A model generated the notes under the pieces. The model was not told the DNA's origin, ran no database searches, and was given only the letters and a program-made list of their open reading frames with translations. A stretch of DNA of 64,000 bases, from positions 35,577,517-35,641,516 of the forward strand of contig CM061497.1 of assembly GCA_030867185.1 (NCBI GenBank). The letters run 5' to 3'. The DNA comes from Tagetes erecta (lineage: Eukaryota; Streptophyta; Magnoliopsida; Asterales; Asteraceae). Shown in pieces: positions 42,160-56,780 of the stretch (its first letter is position 1; every line of letters starts with the position of its first letter). Position numbers and translations under genes: made by a program.

Positions 42160-45100
42160 ACAGCATGCCTGAAAAACTGAGTATGGGTATGTTCATCGAA
42201 TCTGACCATAATTTTGGTTCTGGAGACTTTTCTCGAATATTTTATGACTCCACGAAAGAATCGGATCAACGAAAACTCCCTAGAGCTTTCCCGTGACCCG
42301 TTCGAAATTTTGCTAGAAGGGCCCTAAGGGTAGGTACAGAGCGTGCTAGAAAAACTGAGTATGGGTCTGTTCATTGAATCTGACCATAATTATGGTCCTG
42401 GATACTTCCCTCAAATATTTTATGACTCCAAAAAAATCGGATCAACGAAAACTCCTTAGAGCTTTCCCGTGACCTATTCGAAATATTGCTAGAAGGGCCC
42501 TAGTGGTAGGTACACAGAGTGCCCGAAAAACTGAGTATGGGTCTGTTCATCGAATCTGACCATAATTTTGGTCCTGGACTCTTCCCTCGAATATTTTATG
42601 ACTCTACGAATGAATCGGATCAATGAAAACTCCCCTAGTGCTTATCCGTGACCTGTTCGATATTTTGCTAGAAGGGCCCTAGGGGTAGGTACACAACATG
42701 CCTGAAAAACTGAGTATGAGTATGTTCATCGAATCTGACCATAATTTTGGTCCTGGAGACTTTTCTAGAATATTTTATGACTCCACGAAAGAATCGGATC
42801 AACGAAAACTCCCTAAAGCTTTCCCGTGACCCGTTCGAAATTTTGCTAGAAGGGCCCTAAGGGTAGGTACAGAGCGTGCCCGAAAAACTGAGTATGGGTC
42901 TGTTCATTGAATCTGACCTTAATTTTGGTCCTGGATACTTCCCTCAAATATTTTATGACTCCACAAAAAAATCGGATCAACGAAAACTACCTAGAGCTTT
43001 CCCGTGACCCGTTCGAAATATTGCTAGAAGGGCCCTAGTGGTAGGTACACAGCGTGCCCGAAAAACTGAGTATGGGTCTGTTCATCGAATCTGGCCATGA
43101 TTTTGGTCCTGGAGACTTCCCTCGAATATTTTATGACTATAAGAAAGAATCGGATCAATGAAAACTCCCCTAGTGCTTTTCCGTGACCCGTTCGATATTT
43201 TGCAAGAAGGGCCCTAAGGGTAGGTACACAGCATGCCTGAAAAACTGAGTATGGGTATGTTCATCGAATCTGACCATAATTTTGGTTCTGGAGACTTTTC
43301 TCGAATATTTTATGACTCCACGAAAGAATCGGATCAACGAAAACTCCCTAGAGCTTTCCCGTGACCCGTTCGAAATTTTGCTAGAAGGGCCCTAAGGGTA
43401 GGTACAGAGCGTGCCCGAAAAACTGAGTATGGGTCTGTTCATTGAATCTGACCATAATTTTGGTCCTGGATACTTCCCTCAAATATTTTATGACTCAACA
43501 AAAAAATCGGATCAACAAAAACTCCCTAGAGCTTTCCCGTGACCCGTTGGAAATATTGCTAGAAGGGCTCTAGTGGTAGGTACACAGCGTGCCCGAAAAA
43601 CTGAGTATGGGTCTGTTCATCGAATCTGACCATAATTTTAGTCCTGGACTCTTCCCTCGAATATTTTATGACTCTACGAATGAATCGGATCAATGAAAAC
43701 TCCCCTAGTGCTTTTCCGTGACCCGTTCGATATTTTGCTAGAAGGGCCCTAGGGGTAGGTACACAACATGCCTGAAAAACTGAGTATGGGTATGTTCATC
43801 GAATCTGACCATAATTTTGGTCTTGGAGACTTTTCTAGAATATTTTATGACTCCACGAAAGAATCGAATCAACGAAAACTCCCTAAAGCTTTCCCGTGAC
43901 CCGTTCGAAATTTTGCTAGAAGGGCCCTAAGGGTAGGTACAGAGCGTGCCCGAAAAACTGAGTATGGGTCTGTTCATTGAATCTGACCTTAATTTTGGTC
44001 CTGGATACTTCCCTCAAATATTTTATGACTCCACAAAAAAATCGGATCAACGAAAACTACCTAGAGCTTTCCCGTGACCCGTTAGAAATATTGCTAGAAG
44101 GGCCCTAGTGGTAGGTACACAGCGTGCCCGAAAAACTGAGTATGGGTCTGTTCATCGAATCTGGCCATGATTTTCGTCCTGGAGACTTCCCTCGAATATT
44201 TTATGACTATAAGAAAGAATCGGATCAATGAAAACTCCCCTAGTGCTTTTCCGTGACCCGTTCGATATTTTGCAAGAAGGGCCCTAAGGGTAGGTACACA
44301 GCATGCCTGAAAAACTGAGTATGGGTATGTTCATCGAATCTGACCATAATTTTGGTTCTGGAGACTTTTCTCGAATATTTTATGACTCCACGAAAGAATC
44401 GGATCAACGAAAACTCCCTAGAGCTTTCCCGTGACCCGTTCGAAATTTTGCTAGAAGGGCCCTAAGGGTAGGTACAGAGCGTGCCCGAAAAACTGAGTAT
44501 GGGTCTGTTCATTGAATCTGACCATAATTTTGGTCCTGGATACTTCCCTCAAATATTTTATGACTCAACAAAAAAATCGGATCAACAAAAACTCCCTAGA
44601 GCTTTCCCGTGACCCGTTGGAAATATTGCTAGAAGGGCTCTAGTGGTAGGTACACAGCGTGCCCGAAAAACTGAGTATGGTTCTGTTCATCGAATCTGAC
44701 CATAATTTTAGTCCTGGACTCTTCCCTCGAATATTTTATGACTCTACGAATGAATCGGATCAATGAAAACTCCCCTAGTGCTTTTCCGTGACCCGTTCGA
44801 TATTTTGCTAGAAGGGCCCTAGGGGTAGGTACACAACATGCCTGAAAAACTGAGTATGGGTATGTTCATCGAATCTGACCATAATTTTGGTCCTGGAGAC
44901 TTTTCTAGAATATTTTATGACTCCACGAAAGAATCGGATCAACGAAAACTCCCTAAAGCTTTCCCGTGACCCGTTCAAAATTTTGCTAGAAGGGCCCTAA
45001 GGGTAGGTACAGAGCGTGCCCGAAAAACTGAGTATGGGTCTGTTCATTGAATCTGACCTTAATTTTGGTCCTGAATACTTCCCTCAAATATTTTATGACT

Positions 45101-46450
45101 CCACAAAAAAATCGGATCAACGAAAACTCCCTAGAGCTTTCCTGTGACCCGTTCGAAATATTGTTAGAAGGGCCCTAGTGGTAGGTACACAGCGTGCCCG
45201 AAAAACTGAGTATGGGTGTGTTCATCGAATCTGGCCATGATTTTGGTCCTGGAGACTTCCCTCGAATATTTTATGACTATAAGAAAGAATCGGATCAATG
45301 AAAACTCCCCTAGTGCTTTTTCCGTGACCCGTTCGATATTTTGCAAGAAGGGCCCTAAGGGTAGGTACACAGCATGCCTGAAAAACTGAGTATGGGTATG
45401 TTCATCGAATCTGACCATAATTTTGGTTCTGGAGACTTTTCTCGAATATTTTATGACTCCACGAAAGAATCGGATCAACGAAAACTCCCTAGAGCTTTCC
45501 CGTGACCCGTTCGAAATTTTACTAGAAGGGACCTAAGGGTAGGTACAGAGCGTGCCCGAAAAACTGAGTATGGGTCTGTTCATTGAATCTGACCATAATT
45601 TTGGTCCTGGATACTTCCCACAAATATTTTATGACTAAACAAAAAAATCGGATCAACAAAAACTCCCTAGAGCTTTCCCGTGACCCGTTGGAAATATTGC
45701 TAGAAGGGCTCTAGTGGTAGGTACACAGCGTGCCCGAAAAACTGAGTATGGGTCTGTTCATCGAATCTGACCATAATTTTAGTCCTGGACTCTTCCCTCG
45801 AATATTTTATGACTCTACGAATGAATCGGATCAATGAAAAATCCCCTAGTGCTTTTCCATGACCCGTTCGATATTTTGCTAGAAGGGCCCTAGGGGTAGG
45901 TACACAACATGCCTGAAAAACTGAGTATGGGTATGTTCATCGAATCTGACCATAATTTTGGTCCTGGAGACTTTTTTAGAATATTTTATGACTCCACGAA
46001 AGAATCGGATCAACGAAAACTCCCTAAAGCTTTCCCGTGACCCGTTCAAAATTTTGCTAGAAGGGCCCTAAGGGTAGGTACAGAGCGTGCCCGAAAAACT
46101 GAGTATGGGTCTGTTCATTGAATCTGACCTTAATTTTGGTCCTGGATACTTCCCTCAAATATTTTATGACTCCACAAAAAAATCGGATCAACGAAAACTC
46201 CCTAGAGCTTTCCCGTGACCCGTTCGAAATATTGCTAGAAGGGCCCTAGTGGTAGGTACACAGCGTGCCCGAAAAACTGAGTATGGGTCTGTTCATCGAA
46301 TCTGGCCATGATTTTGGTCCTGGAGACTTCCCTCGAATATTTTATGACTATAAGAAAGAATCGGACCAATGAAAACTCCCATAGTGCTTTTCCGTGACCC
46401 GTTCGATATTTTGCTAGAAGGGCCCTATGGGTAGGTACACAACATGCCTG
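42160..46450. repeat. 6-monomer higher-order repeat block (~1070 bp, about four units)
   Basis: The marker GTCCTGGACTCTTCCCTCG recurs at about 42571, 43641, 44711 and 45782, steps of 1070-1071 bp. Neighbouring monomers follow in the same order in each unit with few differences. Edges are approximate. Confidence 0.85.
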
Positions 46451-47753
46451 AAAAACTAAGTATGGGTATGTTCATCGAATCTGACCATAATTTTGGTCCT
46501 GGAGACTTTTCTAGAATATTTTATGACTCCACGAAAGAATCGGATCAACGAAAACTCCCTAGAGCTTTCCCGAGTCCCGTTCGAAATTTTGCTAGAAGGG
46601 CCCTAGGGGTAGGTACACAGCGTGCCCGGAAAACTGAGTATGGGACCGTTCATCGAATCTTACCATAAATTTGGTCCTGGAGACTTTTCTCGAATATTTT
46701 ATGACTCCACGAAAGAATCGGATCAACGAAAACTCCCTAAAGCTTTCCCGAGTCTTGTTCGAAATTTTGCTAGAAGGGCCCTAGGGGTAGGTACACAGCG
46801 TGCCCGAAAAACTAAGTATGCGTCTTTTCATTGAATCTGACTGTTCACCGAATCTGACCATAAATTTGGTCCTGGAGACTTCTCTCGAATATTTTATGAC
46901 TCCACGTAAGAATCGGATCAACGAAAACTCCCTGAAGGTTTCTCGTGACTCGTTCGAAATTTTGCTAGAAGGGCCCTAGAGGTAGGTACACAGCGTGCCG
47001 GAAAAACTAAGTATGCGTCTTTTCATTGAATCTGACTGTTCACCGAATCTGACCATAAATTTGGTCCTGGAGACTTCTCTCGAATATTTTATGTTTCCAC
47101 TAAAGAATCGGATCAATGAAATTCGCTAATGCTTTTCCGTGACCCGTTCGAAATTTTGTTAGAGGGGCCCTAGGGGTAGGTACACAGCGTGCCTGAAAAA
47201 CTGAGTATGGGTATGTTCATAGAATCTGACCATAATTTTGGTCCTGGAGACTTTTCTCGAATATTTTATGACTCCACGAAAGAATCGGATCAACGAAAAC
47301 TCCCTAAAGCTTTCCCGAGTCCCGTTCGAAATTTTGCTAGAAGGGCCCTAAGGGTAGGTACACAGCGGGCCTGAAAAACTGAGTATGGGACCGTTCATCG
47401 AATCTGACCATAATTTTGGTCATGGAGACTTTTCTCGAATATTTTATGACTCCACGAAAGAATCGGATCAACGAAAACTCCCTAGAGCTTTCCCGAGTCT
47501 TGTTCGAAATTTTGCTAGAAGGGCTCTAGGGGTAGGTTCACAGCGTGCCCGAAAAACTGAGTATGGGTCCGTTCATCGAATCTGACCATAATTTTGGTCC
47601 TGGAGACTTTTCTCGAATATTTTATGACTCCACGAAAGAATCGGATCAACGAAAACTCCCTGAAGATTTCTCGTGACCCGTTCGAAATTTTGCTAGAAGA
47701 GCCCAAGAGGTAGGTACACAGCGTGCCCGAAAAACTAAGTATGCGTCTTTTCA

Positions 47754-50700
47754 TTGAATCTGACCATAATTTTGGTCCTGGATACTTCTCTCAAATATTT
47801 TATGACTCCACAAAAGAATCGGATCAACGAAAACTCCCTAGACCTATCCCGTGACCCGTTCGAAATATTGCTAGAAGGGCCCTAGTGGTAGGTACATAGC
47901 GTGCCCGAAAAACTGAGTATGGGTCTGTTCATCGAATCTGGCCATGATTTTGGTCCTGGAGACTTCCCTCGAATATTTTATGACTCTAAGAAAGAATCGG
48001 ATCAATGAAAACTCCCCTAGTGCTTTTCCGTGACCTGTTCGATATTTTGCTAGAAGGGCCCTAGGGGTAGGTACACAGCATGCCTGAAAAACTGAGTATG
48101 GGTATGTTCATCAAATCTGACCATAATTTTGGTCCTGGAGACTTTTCTCGAATACTTTATGACTCCACGAAAGAATCGGATCAACGAAAACTCCCTAGAG
48201 CTTTCCCGAGTCCCGTTCGAATTTTTGTTAGAAGGGCCCTATTGGTAGGTACACAGCGTGCCCGGAAAACTGAGTATGGGACTGTTCACCGAATCTGACC
48301 ATAAATTTGGTCCTGGAGACTTCTCTCGAATATTTTATGTTTCCACGAAAGAATCGGATCAATGAAATTCGCGAATTCTTTTCCGTGACTCGTTCGAAAT
48401 TTTGCTAGAAGGGCCCTAGGGGTAGGTACACAGCGTGCCTGAAAAACTGAGTATGGGTATGTTCATAGAATCTGACCATAATTTTGGTCCTGGAGACTTT
48501 TCTCGAACATTTTATGACTCCACAAAAGAATCGGATCAACGAAAACTCCCTAGAGCTTTCCTGAGTCCCGTTCGAAATTTTGCTAGAAGGGCCCTAGGGG
48601 TAGGTACAAAGCGTGCCCGAAAAACTGAGTATGGGAGTTTTCACCGAATCTGACCATATATTTTGGTCCTGGAGACTTCCCTCAAATATTTTATGTTTCC
48701 ACGAAAGAATCGGATCAAGGAAATTCGCCTAGTGTTTTTCAGTGACCCGTTCAAAATTTTGCTAAAAGGGCCCTAGGGGTAGGTACACAGCGTGCCTGAA
48801 AAACTGAGTATGAGACTGTTCATCGAATCTGACCATAATTTTGGTCCTGGAGACTTTTCTCGAATATTTTATGACTCCACGAAAGAATCGGATCAACGAA
48901 AACTCCCTGAAGGTTTCTCGTGCCCCGTTCGAAATTTTGCTAGAAGAGCCCAAGAGGTAGGTACACAGCGTGCCCGAAAAACTAAGTATGCGTCTTTTCA
49001 TTGAATCTGACCATAATTTTGGTCCTGGATACTTCTCTCAAATATTTTATGACTCCACAAAAGAATCGGATCAACGAAAACTCCCTAGACCTATCCCGTG
49101 ACCCGTTCGAAATATTGCTAGAAGGGCCCTAGTGGTAGGTACATAGCGTGCCCGAAAAACTGAGTATGGGTCTGTTCATCGAATCTGGCCATGATTTTGG
49201 TCCTGGAGACTTCCCTCGAATATTTTATGACTCTAAGAAAGAATCGGATCAATGAAAACTCCCCTAGTGCTTTTCCGTGACCTGTTCGATATTTTGCTAG
49301 AAGGGCCCTAGGGGTAGGTACACAGCATGCCTGAAAAACTGAGTATGGGTATGTTCATCAAATCTGACCATAATTTTGGTCCTGGAGACTTTTCTCGAAT
49401 ACTTTATGACTCCACGAAAGAATCGGATCAACGAAAACTCCCTAGAGCTTTCCCGAGTCCCGTTCGAATTTTTGTTAGAAGGGCCCTATTGGTAGGTACA
49501 CAGCGTGCCCGGAAAACTGAGTATGGGACTGTTCACCGAATCTGACCATAAATTTGGTCCTGGAGACTTCTCTCGAATATTTTATGTTTCCACGAAAGAA
49601 TCGGATCAATGAAATTCGCGAATTCTTTTCCGTGACTCGTTCGAAATTTTGCTAGAAGGGCCCTAGGGGTAGGTACATAGCGTGCCTGAAAAACTGAGTA
49701 TGGGTATGTTCATAGAATCTGACCATAATTTTGGTCCGGGAGACTTTTCTCGAATATTTTATGACTCCACGAAAGAATCGGATCAACGAAAACTCCCCAG
49801 AGCTTTCCTGAGTCTCGTTCGAAATTTTGCTAGAAGGGCCCTAGGGGTAGGTACACAGTGTGCCCGAAAAACTGAGTATGGGACTTTTCACCGAATCTGA
49901 CCATATATTTTGGTCCTGGAGACTTCCCTCAAATATTTTATGTTTCCACGAAAGAATCGGATCAAGGAAATTCGCCTAGTGTTTTTCAGTGACCCGTTCA
50001 AAATTTTGCTAAAAGGGCCCTAGGGGTAGGTACACAGCGTGCCTGAAAAACTGAGTATGAGACTGTTCATCGAATCTGACCATAATTTTGGTCCTGGAGA
50101 CTTTTCTCGAATATTTTATGACTCCACGAAAGAATCGGATCAACGAAAACTCCCTGAAGGTTTCTCGTGACCCGTTCGAAATTTTGCTAGAAGAGCCCAA
50201 GAGGTAGGTACACAGCGTGCCCGAAAAACTAAGTATGCGTCTGTTCATTGAATCTGACCATAATTTTGGTCCAAGATACTTCTCTCAAATATTTTATGAC
50301 TCCACAAAAGAATCGGATCAACGAAAACTCCCTAGACCTATCCCGTGACCCGTTCGAAATATTGCTAGAAGGGCCCTAGTGGTAGGTACATAGCGTGCCC
50401 GAAAAACTGAGTATGGGTCTGTTCATCGAATCTGGCCATGATTTTGGTCCTGGAGACTTCCCTCGAATATTTTATGACTCTAAGAAAGAATCGGATCAAT
50501 GAAAACTCCCCTAGTGCTTTTCCGTGACCTGTTCGATATTTTGCTAGAAGGGCCCTAGGGGTAGGTACACAGCATGCCTGAAAAACTGAGTATGGGTATG
50601 TTCATCAAATCTGACCATAATTTTGGTCCTGGAGACTTTTCTCGAATACTTTATGACTCCACGAAAGAATCGGATCAACGAAAACTCCCTAGAGCTTTCC

Positions 50701-52060
50701 CGAGTCCCGTTCGAATTTTTGTTAGAAGGGCCCTATTGGTAGGTACACAGCGTGCCCGGAAAACTGAGTATGGGACTGTTCACCGAATCTGACCATAAAT
50801 TTGGTCCTGGAGACTTCTCTCGAATATTTTATGTTTCCACGAAAGAATCGGATCAATGAAATTCGCGAATTCTTTTCCATGACTCGTTCGAAATTTTGCT
50901 AGAAGGGCCCTAGGGGTAGGTACACAGCGTGCCTGAAAAACTGAGTATGGGTATGTTCATAGAATCTGACCATAATTTTGGTCCTGGAGACTTTTCTCGA
51001 ATATTTTATGACTCCACGAAAGAATCGGATCAACGAAAACTCCCAGAGCTTTCCTGAGTCTCGTTCGAAATTTTGCTAGAAGGGCCCTAGGGGTAGGTAC
51101 ACAGCGTGCCCGAAAAACTGAGTATGGGACTTTTCACCGAATCTGACCATATATTTTGGTCCTGGAGACTTCCCTCAAATATTTTATGTTTCCACGAAAG
51201 AATCGGATCAAGGAAATTCGCCTAGTGTTTTTCAGTGACCCGTTCAAAATTTTGCTAAAAGGGCCCTAGGGGTAGGTACACAGCGTGCCTGAAAAACTGA
51301 GTATGAGACTGTTCATCGAATCTGACCATAATTTTGGTCCTGGAGACTTTTCTCGAATATTTTATGACTCCACGAAAGAATCGGATCAACGAAAACTACC
51401 TAGAGCTTTCCCGTGACCCGTTCGAAATTTTGCAAGAAGGGCCCTAGGGGTAGGTACAGAGCGTGCCCGAAAAACTGAGTATGGGTCTGTTCATTGAATC
51501 TGACCATAATTTTGGTCCAAGATACTTCTCTCAAATATTTTATGACTCCACAAAAGAATCGGTATAACGAAAACTCCCTAGAGCTTTCCCGTGACCTGTT
51601 CGAAATATTGCTAGAAGGGCCCTAGTGGTAGGTACACAGCGTGCCCGAAAAACTAGGTATGGGTCTGTTCATCGAATCTGGCCATGATTTTGGTCCTGGA
51701 GACTTCCCTCGAATATTTTATGACTCTAAGAAAGAATCGGATCAATGAAAACTCCCCTAATGCTTTTCCGTGACCTGTTCGATATTTTGCTAGAAGGGCC
51801 CTAGGGGTAGGTACACAGCATGCCTGAAAAACTGAGTATGGGTATGTTCATCAAATCTGACCATAATTTTGGTCCTGGAGACTTTTCTCGAATACTTTAT
51901 GACTCCACGAAAGAATCGGATCAACGAAAACTCCCTAGAGCTTTCCCGAGTCCCGTTCGAATTTTTGCTAGAAGGGCCCTAGGGGTAGATACACAGCGTG
52001 CCCCAAAAACTGAGTATGGGACTGTTCACCGAATCTAACCATAAATTTGGTCCTGGAGAC
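47754..52060. repeat. 7-monomer higher-order repeat block (1247 bp, three and a part units)
   Basis: Units start at about 47754, 49001, 50248 and 51495. The marker AATTCGCGAATT, a perfect 12-bp palindrome, occurs at 48366, 49613 and 50860, exactly 1247 bp apart. Units 3 and 4 share GGTCCAAGATACT where 1 and 2 have GGTCCTGGATACT, giving an order of copying. Confidence 0.87.
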
Positions 52061-55000
52061 TTCTCTCGAATATTTTATGTTTCCATGAAAGAATCGGATC
52101 AATGAAATTCGCTAATGCTTTTCCGTGACCCGTTCAAAATTTTGCTAGAAGTGCCCTAGGGGTATGTACACAGCGTGCCTGGAAAACTGAGTATGGGTCT
52201 GTTCATCGAATCTGACCATAATTTTTGTCCTGGAGACTTTTCTCGAATATTTTATGACTCCACGAAAAAATCGGATCAACGAAAATTCCCTAGAGCTTTC
52301 CCGAGTCTTGATCGAAATTTTGCTAGAAGGGCCCTAGGGGTAGGTACACAGCGTGCCCGAAAAACTGAGTATGGGACTGTTCATCGAATCTGACCATAAT
52401 TTTGGTCCTGGAGACTTTTCTCGAATATTTTATGACTCCACGAAAGAATCGGATCAACGAAAACTCCCTAAAGCTTTCCCGTGAGCCGTTCGAAATTTTG
52501 CTAGAAGGGTCCTAGGGGTAGGTACACAGCGTGCCTGAAAAACAGAGTATGGGTATGTTCATAGAATCTGACCATAATTTTGGTCCTGGAGACTTTTCTC
52601 GAATATTTTATGACTCCACGAAAGAATCGGATCAACGAAAACTCCTTAAAGCTTTCCCGAGTCCCGTTCGAAATTTTGCTAGAAGGGCCCTAGGGGTAGG
52701 TACACAGCGTGCCTGAAAAACTGAGTATGGGACCATTCATCGAATCTGACCATAATTTTGGTCCTGGAGACTTTTCTCGAATATTTTATGATTCCACGAA
52801 AGAATCGGATCAACGAAAATTCCTTAGAGCTTTCCCGAGTCTTGTTCGAAATTTTGCTAGAAGGGCCCTAGGGGTAGGTACACAGCGTGCCCGAAAAACT
52901 GAGTATATGTCTGTTCATCGAATCTGGCCATGATTTTGGTCCTGGAGACTTCCCTCGAATATTTTATGACTCTAAGAAAGAATCGGATCAATGAAAACTC
53001 CCCTAGTGCTTTTCCGTGACCCGTTCGATATTTTGCTAGAAGGGCCCTAGGCGTAGGTACACAGCATGCCTGAAAAACTGAGTATGGGTATGTTCATCGA
53101 ATCTGACATAATTTTGGTCCTGGAGACTTTTCTCGAATATTTTATGACTCCACGAAAGAATCGGGTCAACGAAAACTCCCTAGAGATTTCCCGAGTCCAG
53201 TTCGAATTTTTGCTAGAAGGGCCCTAGGGGGTAGATACACAGCGTGCCCGAAAAACTGAGTATGGGACTGTTCACCGAATCTAACCATAAATTTGGTCCT
53301 GGAGACTTCTCTCGAATATTTTATGTTTCCACGAAAGAATCGGATCAATGAAATTCGCTAATGCTTTTCCGAGACCCGTTCAAAATTTTGCTAGAAGTGC
53401 CCTAGGGGTATGTACACAGCGTGCCTGAAAAACTGAGTATGGGTCCGTTCATCGAATCTGACCATAATTTTGGTCCTGGAGACTTTTCTCGAATATTTTA
53501 TGACTCCACGAAAGAATCGGATCAACGAAAACTCCCTAGAGCTTTCCCGAGTCTTGTTCGAAATTTTGCTAGAAGGGCCCTAGGGGTAGGTACACAGCGT
53601 GCCCGAAAAACTGAGTATGGGTCCGTTCATCGAATCTGACCATAAATTTTGTCCTGGAGACTTTTCTCGAATATTTTATGACTCCACGAAAGAATCGGAT
53701 CAACGAAAACTCCCTACAGCTTTCCCGTGACCCGTTCAAAATTTTGCCAGAAGGGCCCTAAGGGTAGGTACACAGCGTGCCCGAAAAACTGAGTATGGGT
53801 CTGTTCATCGAATCTGACCATAAATTTGGTCCTGGAGACTTTTCTCGAATATTTTATGACTCCACGAAAGAATGAGATCAACGAAAACTCCTGAGAGCTT
53901 TCACGTGACCCGTTCGAATTTTTGCTAGAAGGGCCCTAGGGGTACGTACACAGCGTGCCCGGAAAACTGAGTATGGACTGTTCACCGAATCTGACCATAA
54001 ATTTGGTCCTGGAGGCTTCTCTCGAATATTTTATGTTTCCACGAAAGAATCCGATCAATGAAATTCGCTAATGCTTTCCCGTGACCCGTTCGAAATTTTG
54101 CTAAAAGGGCCCTAGGGGTAGGTACACAGCGTGCCCGAAAAACTGACTATGAGTCTGTTCATCGAATCTGGCAATGATTTTGGTCCTGGAGACTTCCCTC
54201 GAATATTTTATGACTCTAAGAAAGAATCGGATCAATGAAAACTCCCCTAGTGCTTTTCCGTGACCCGTTCGATATTTTGCTAGAAGGGCCCTAGGCGTAG
54301 GTACACAGCATGCCTGAAAAACTGAGTATGGGTATGTTCATCGAATCTGACCATAATTTTGGTCCTGGAGACTTTTCTCGAATATTTTATGACTCCACGA
54401 AAGAATCGGATCAACAAAAACTCCCTAGAGCTTTCCCGAGTCCCGTTCGAATTTTTGCTAGAAGGGCCCTAGGGGTAGATACACAGCGTGCCCGAAAAAC
54501 TGAGTATGCGACTGTTCACCGAATCTAACCATAAATTTGGTCCTGAAGACTTCTCTCGAATATTTTATGTTTCCACGAAAGAATCGGATCAATGAAATTC
54601 GCTAATGCTTTTCCGAGACCCGTTCAAAATTTTGCTAAAAGTGCCCTTGGGGTATGTACACAGCGTGCCTGAAAAACTGAGTATGGGTCCGTTCATCGAA
54701 TCTGACCATAATTTTGGTCCTGGAGACTTTTCTCGAATATTTTATGACTCCACGAAAGAATCGGATCAACGAAAACTCCCTAGAGCTTTCCCGAGCCTTG
54801 TTCGAAATTTTGCTAAAAGGGCCCTAGGGGTAGGTACACTGCGTGCTCGAAAAACTGAGTATGGGTCTGATCATCGAATCTGACCATAAATTTGGTCCTG
54901 GAGACTTTTCTCGAATATTTTATGACTCCACGAAAGAATGAGATCAACGAAAACTCCCTAGAGCTTTCCCGTGTCCCATTCGAATTTTTGCTAGAAGGGC

Positions 55001-56780
55001 CCTAGGGGTAGGTACACAACGTGCCCGAAAAACTGAGTATGGGACCGTTCTCCGAATCTGACCATAAATTTGGTCCTGGAGACTTCTCTCGAATATTTTA
55101 TGTTTCCACGAAAGGATCGGATCAATGAAATTCGCTAATGCTTTTCGGTGACCCGTTCGAAATTTTGCTAGAAGGGCCCTAGTGGTAGGTACACAGCGTG
55201 CCTGAAAAACTGAGTATCGGTATGTTCATAGAATCTGACCATAATTTTGGTCCTGGAGACTTTTCTCGAATATTTTATGACTCCACGAAAGAATCGGATT
55301 AACGAAAACTCCATAGAGCTTTCCTGAGTCCCGTTTGAAATTTTGCTAGAAGGGCCCTAGGGGTAGATACACAGCGTGCCCGAAAAACTGAGTATGGGAC
55401 TGTTCACCGAATCTAACCATAAATTTGGTCCTGGAGACTTCTCTCGAATATTTTATGTTTCCACGAAAGAATCGGATCAATGAAATTCGCTAATGCTTTT
55501 CCGAGACCCGTTCAAAATTTTGCTAGAAGTGCCCTAGGGGTATGTACACAGCGTGCCTGAAAAACTGAGTATGGGTCCGTTCATCGAATCTGACCATAAT
55601 TTTGGTCCTGGAGACTTTTCTCGAATATTTTATGACTCCACGAAAGAATCGGATCAACGAAAACTCCCTAAAGCTTTCCCGAGTCTTGTTCGAAATTTTG
55701 CTAGAAGGGCCCTAGGGGTAGATACACAGCGTGCCCGAAAAACTGAGTATGCGACTGTTCACCGAATCTAACCATAAATTTGGTCCTGAAGACTTCTCTC
55801 GAATATTTTATGTTTCCACGAAAGAATCGGATCAATGAAATTCGCTAATGCTTTTCCGAGACCCGTTCAAAATTTTGCTAGAAGTGCCCTAGGGGTATGT
55901 ACACAGCGTGCCTGAAAAACTGAGTATGGGTCCGTTCAGCGAATCTGACCATAATTTTGGTCCTGGAGACTTTTCTCGAATATTTTATGACTTCACGAAA
56001 GAATCGGATCAACGAAAACTCCCTAGAGCTTTCCCGAGTCTTGTTCGAAATTTTGCTAGAAGGGCCGTAGGGGTAGGTACACAGCGTGCCCGAAAAACTG
56101 AGTATGGGTCTGTTCATCGAATCTGACCATAAATTTGGTCCTGGAGACTTTTCTCGAATATTTTATGACTCCACGAAAGAATGAGATCAACGAAAACTCC
56201 CTAGAGCTTTCTCGTGTCCCGTTCAAATTTTTGCTAGAAGGGCCATAGGGGTAGGTACACAGCGTGCCCGAAAAACTGAGTATGGGACTGTTCACAGAAT
56301 CTGACCATAAATTTGGTCCTGGAGACTTCTCTCGAATATTTTATGTTTCCACGAAAGAATCGGATCAATGAAATTCGCTAATGCTTTTCCGTGACCAGTT
56401 CGAAATTTTGCTAGAAGGGCCCTAGTGGTAGGTACAGAGCGTGCCTGAAAAACTGTGTATGGGTATGTTCATAGAATATGACCATAATTTTGGTCCTGGA
56501 GACTTTTCTCGAATATTTTATGACTCCATGAAAAAATCGGATCAACGAAAACTCCCTAAAGCTTTCCCGAGTCCCGTTCGAAATTTTGCTAGAAGGGCCC
56601 TAAGGGTAGGTACACAGTGTGCCCGGAAAACTGAGTATGGGACTCTTCACCGAATCTGACCATAAATTTGGTCCTGGAGACTTCTCTCGAATATTTTATG
56701 TTTCCACTAAAGAATCGGATCAATGAAATTCGCTAATGCTTTTCCGTGACCCGTTCGAAATTTTGCTAGAAGGGCCCTAG

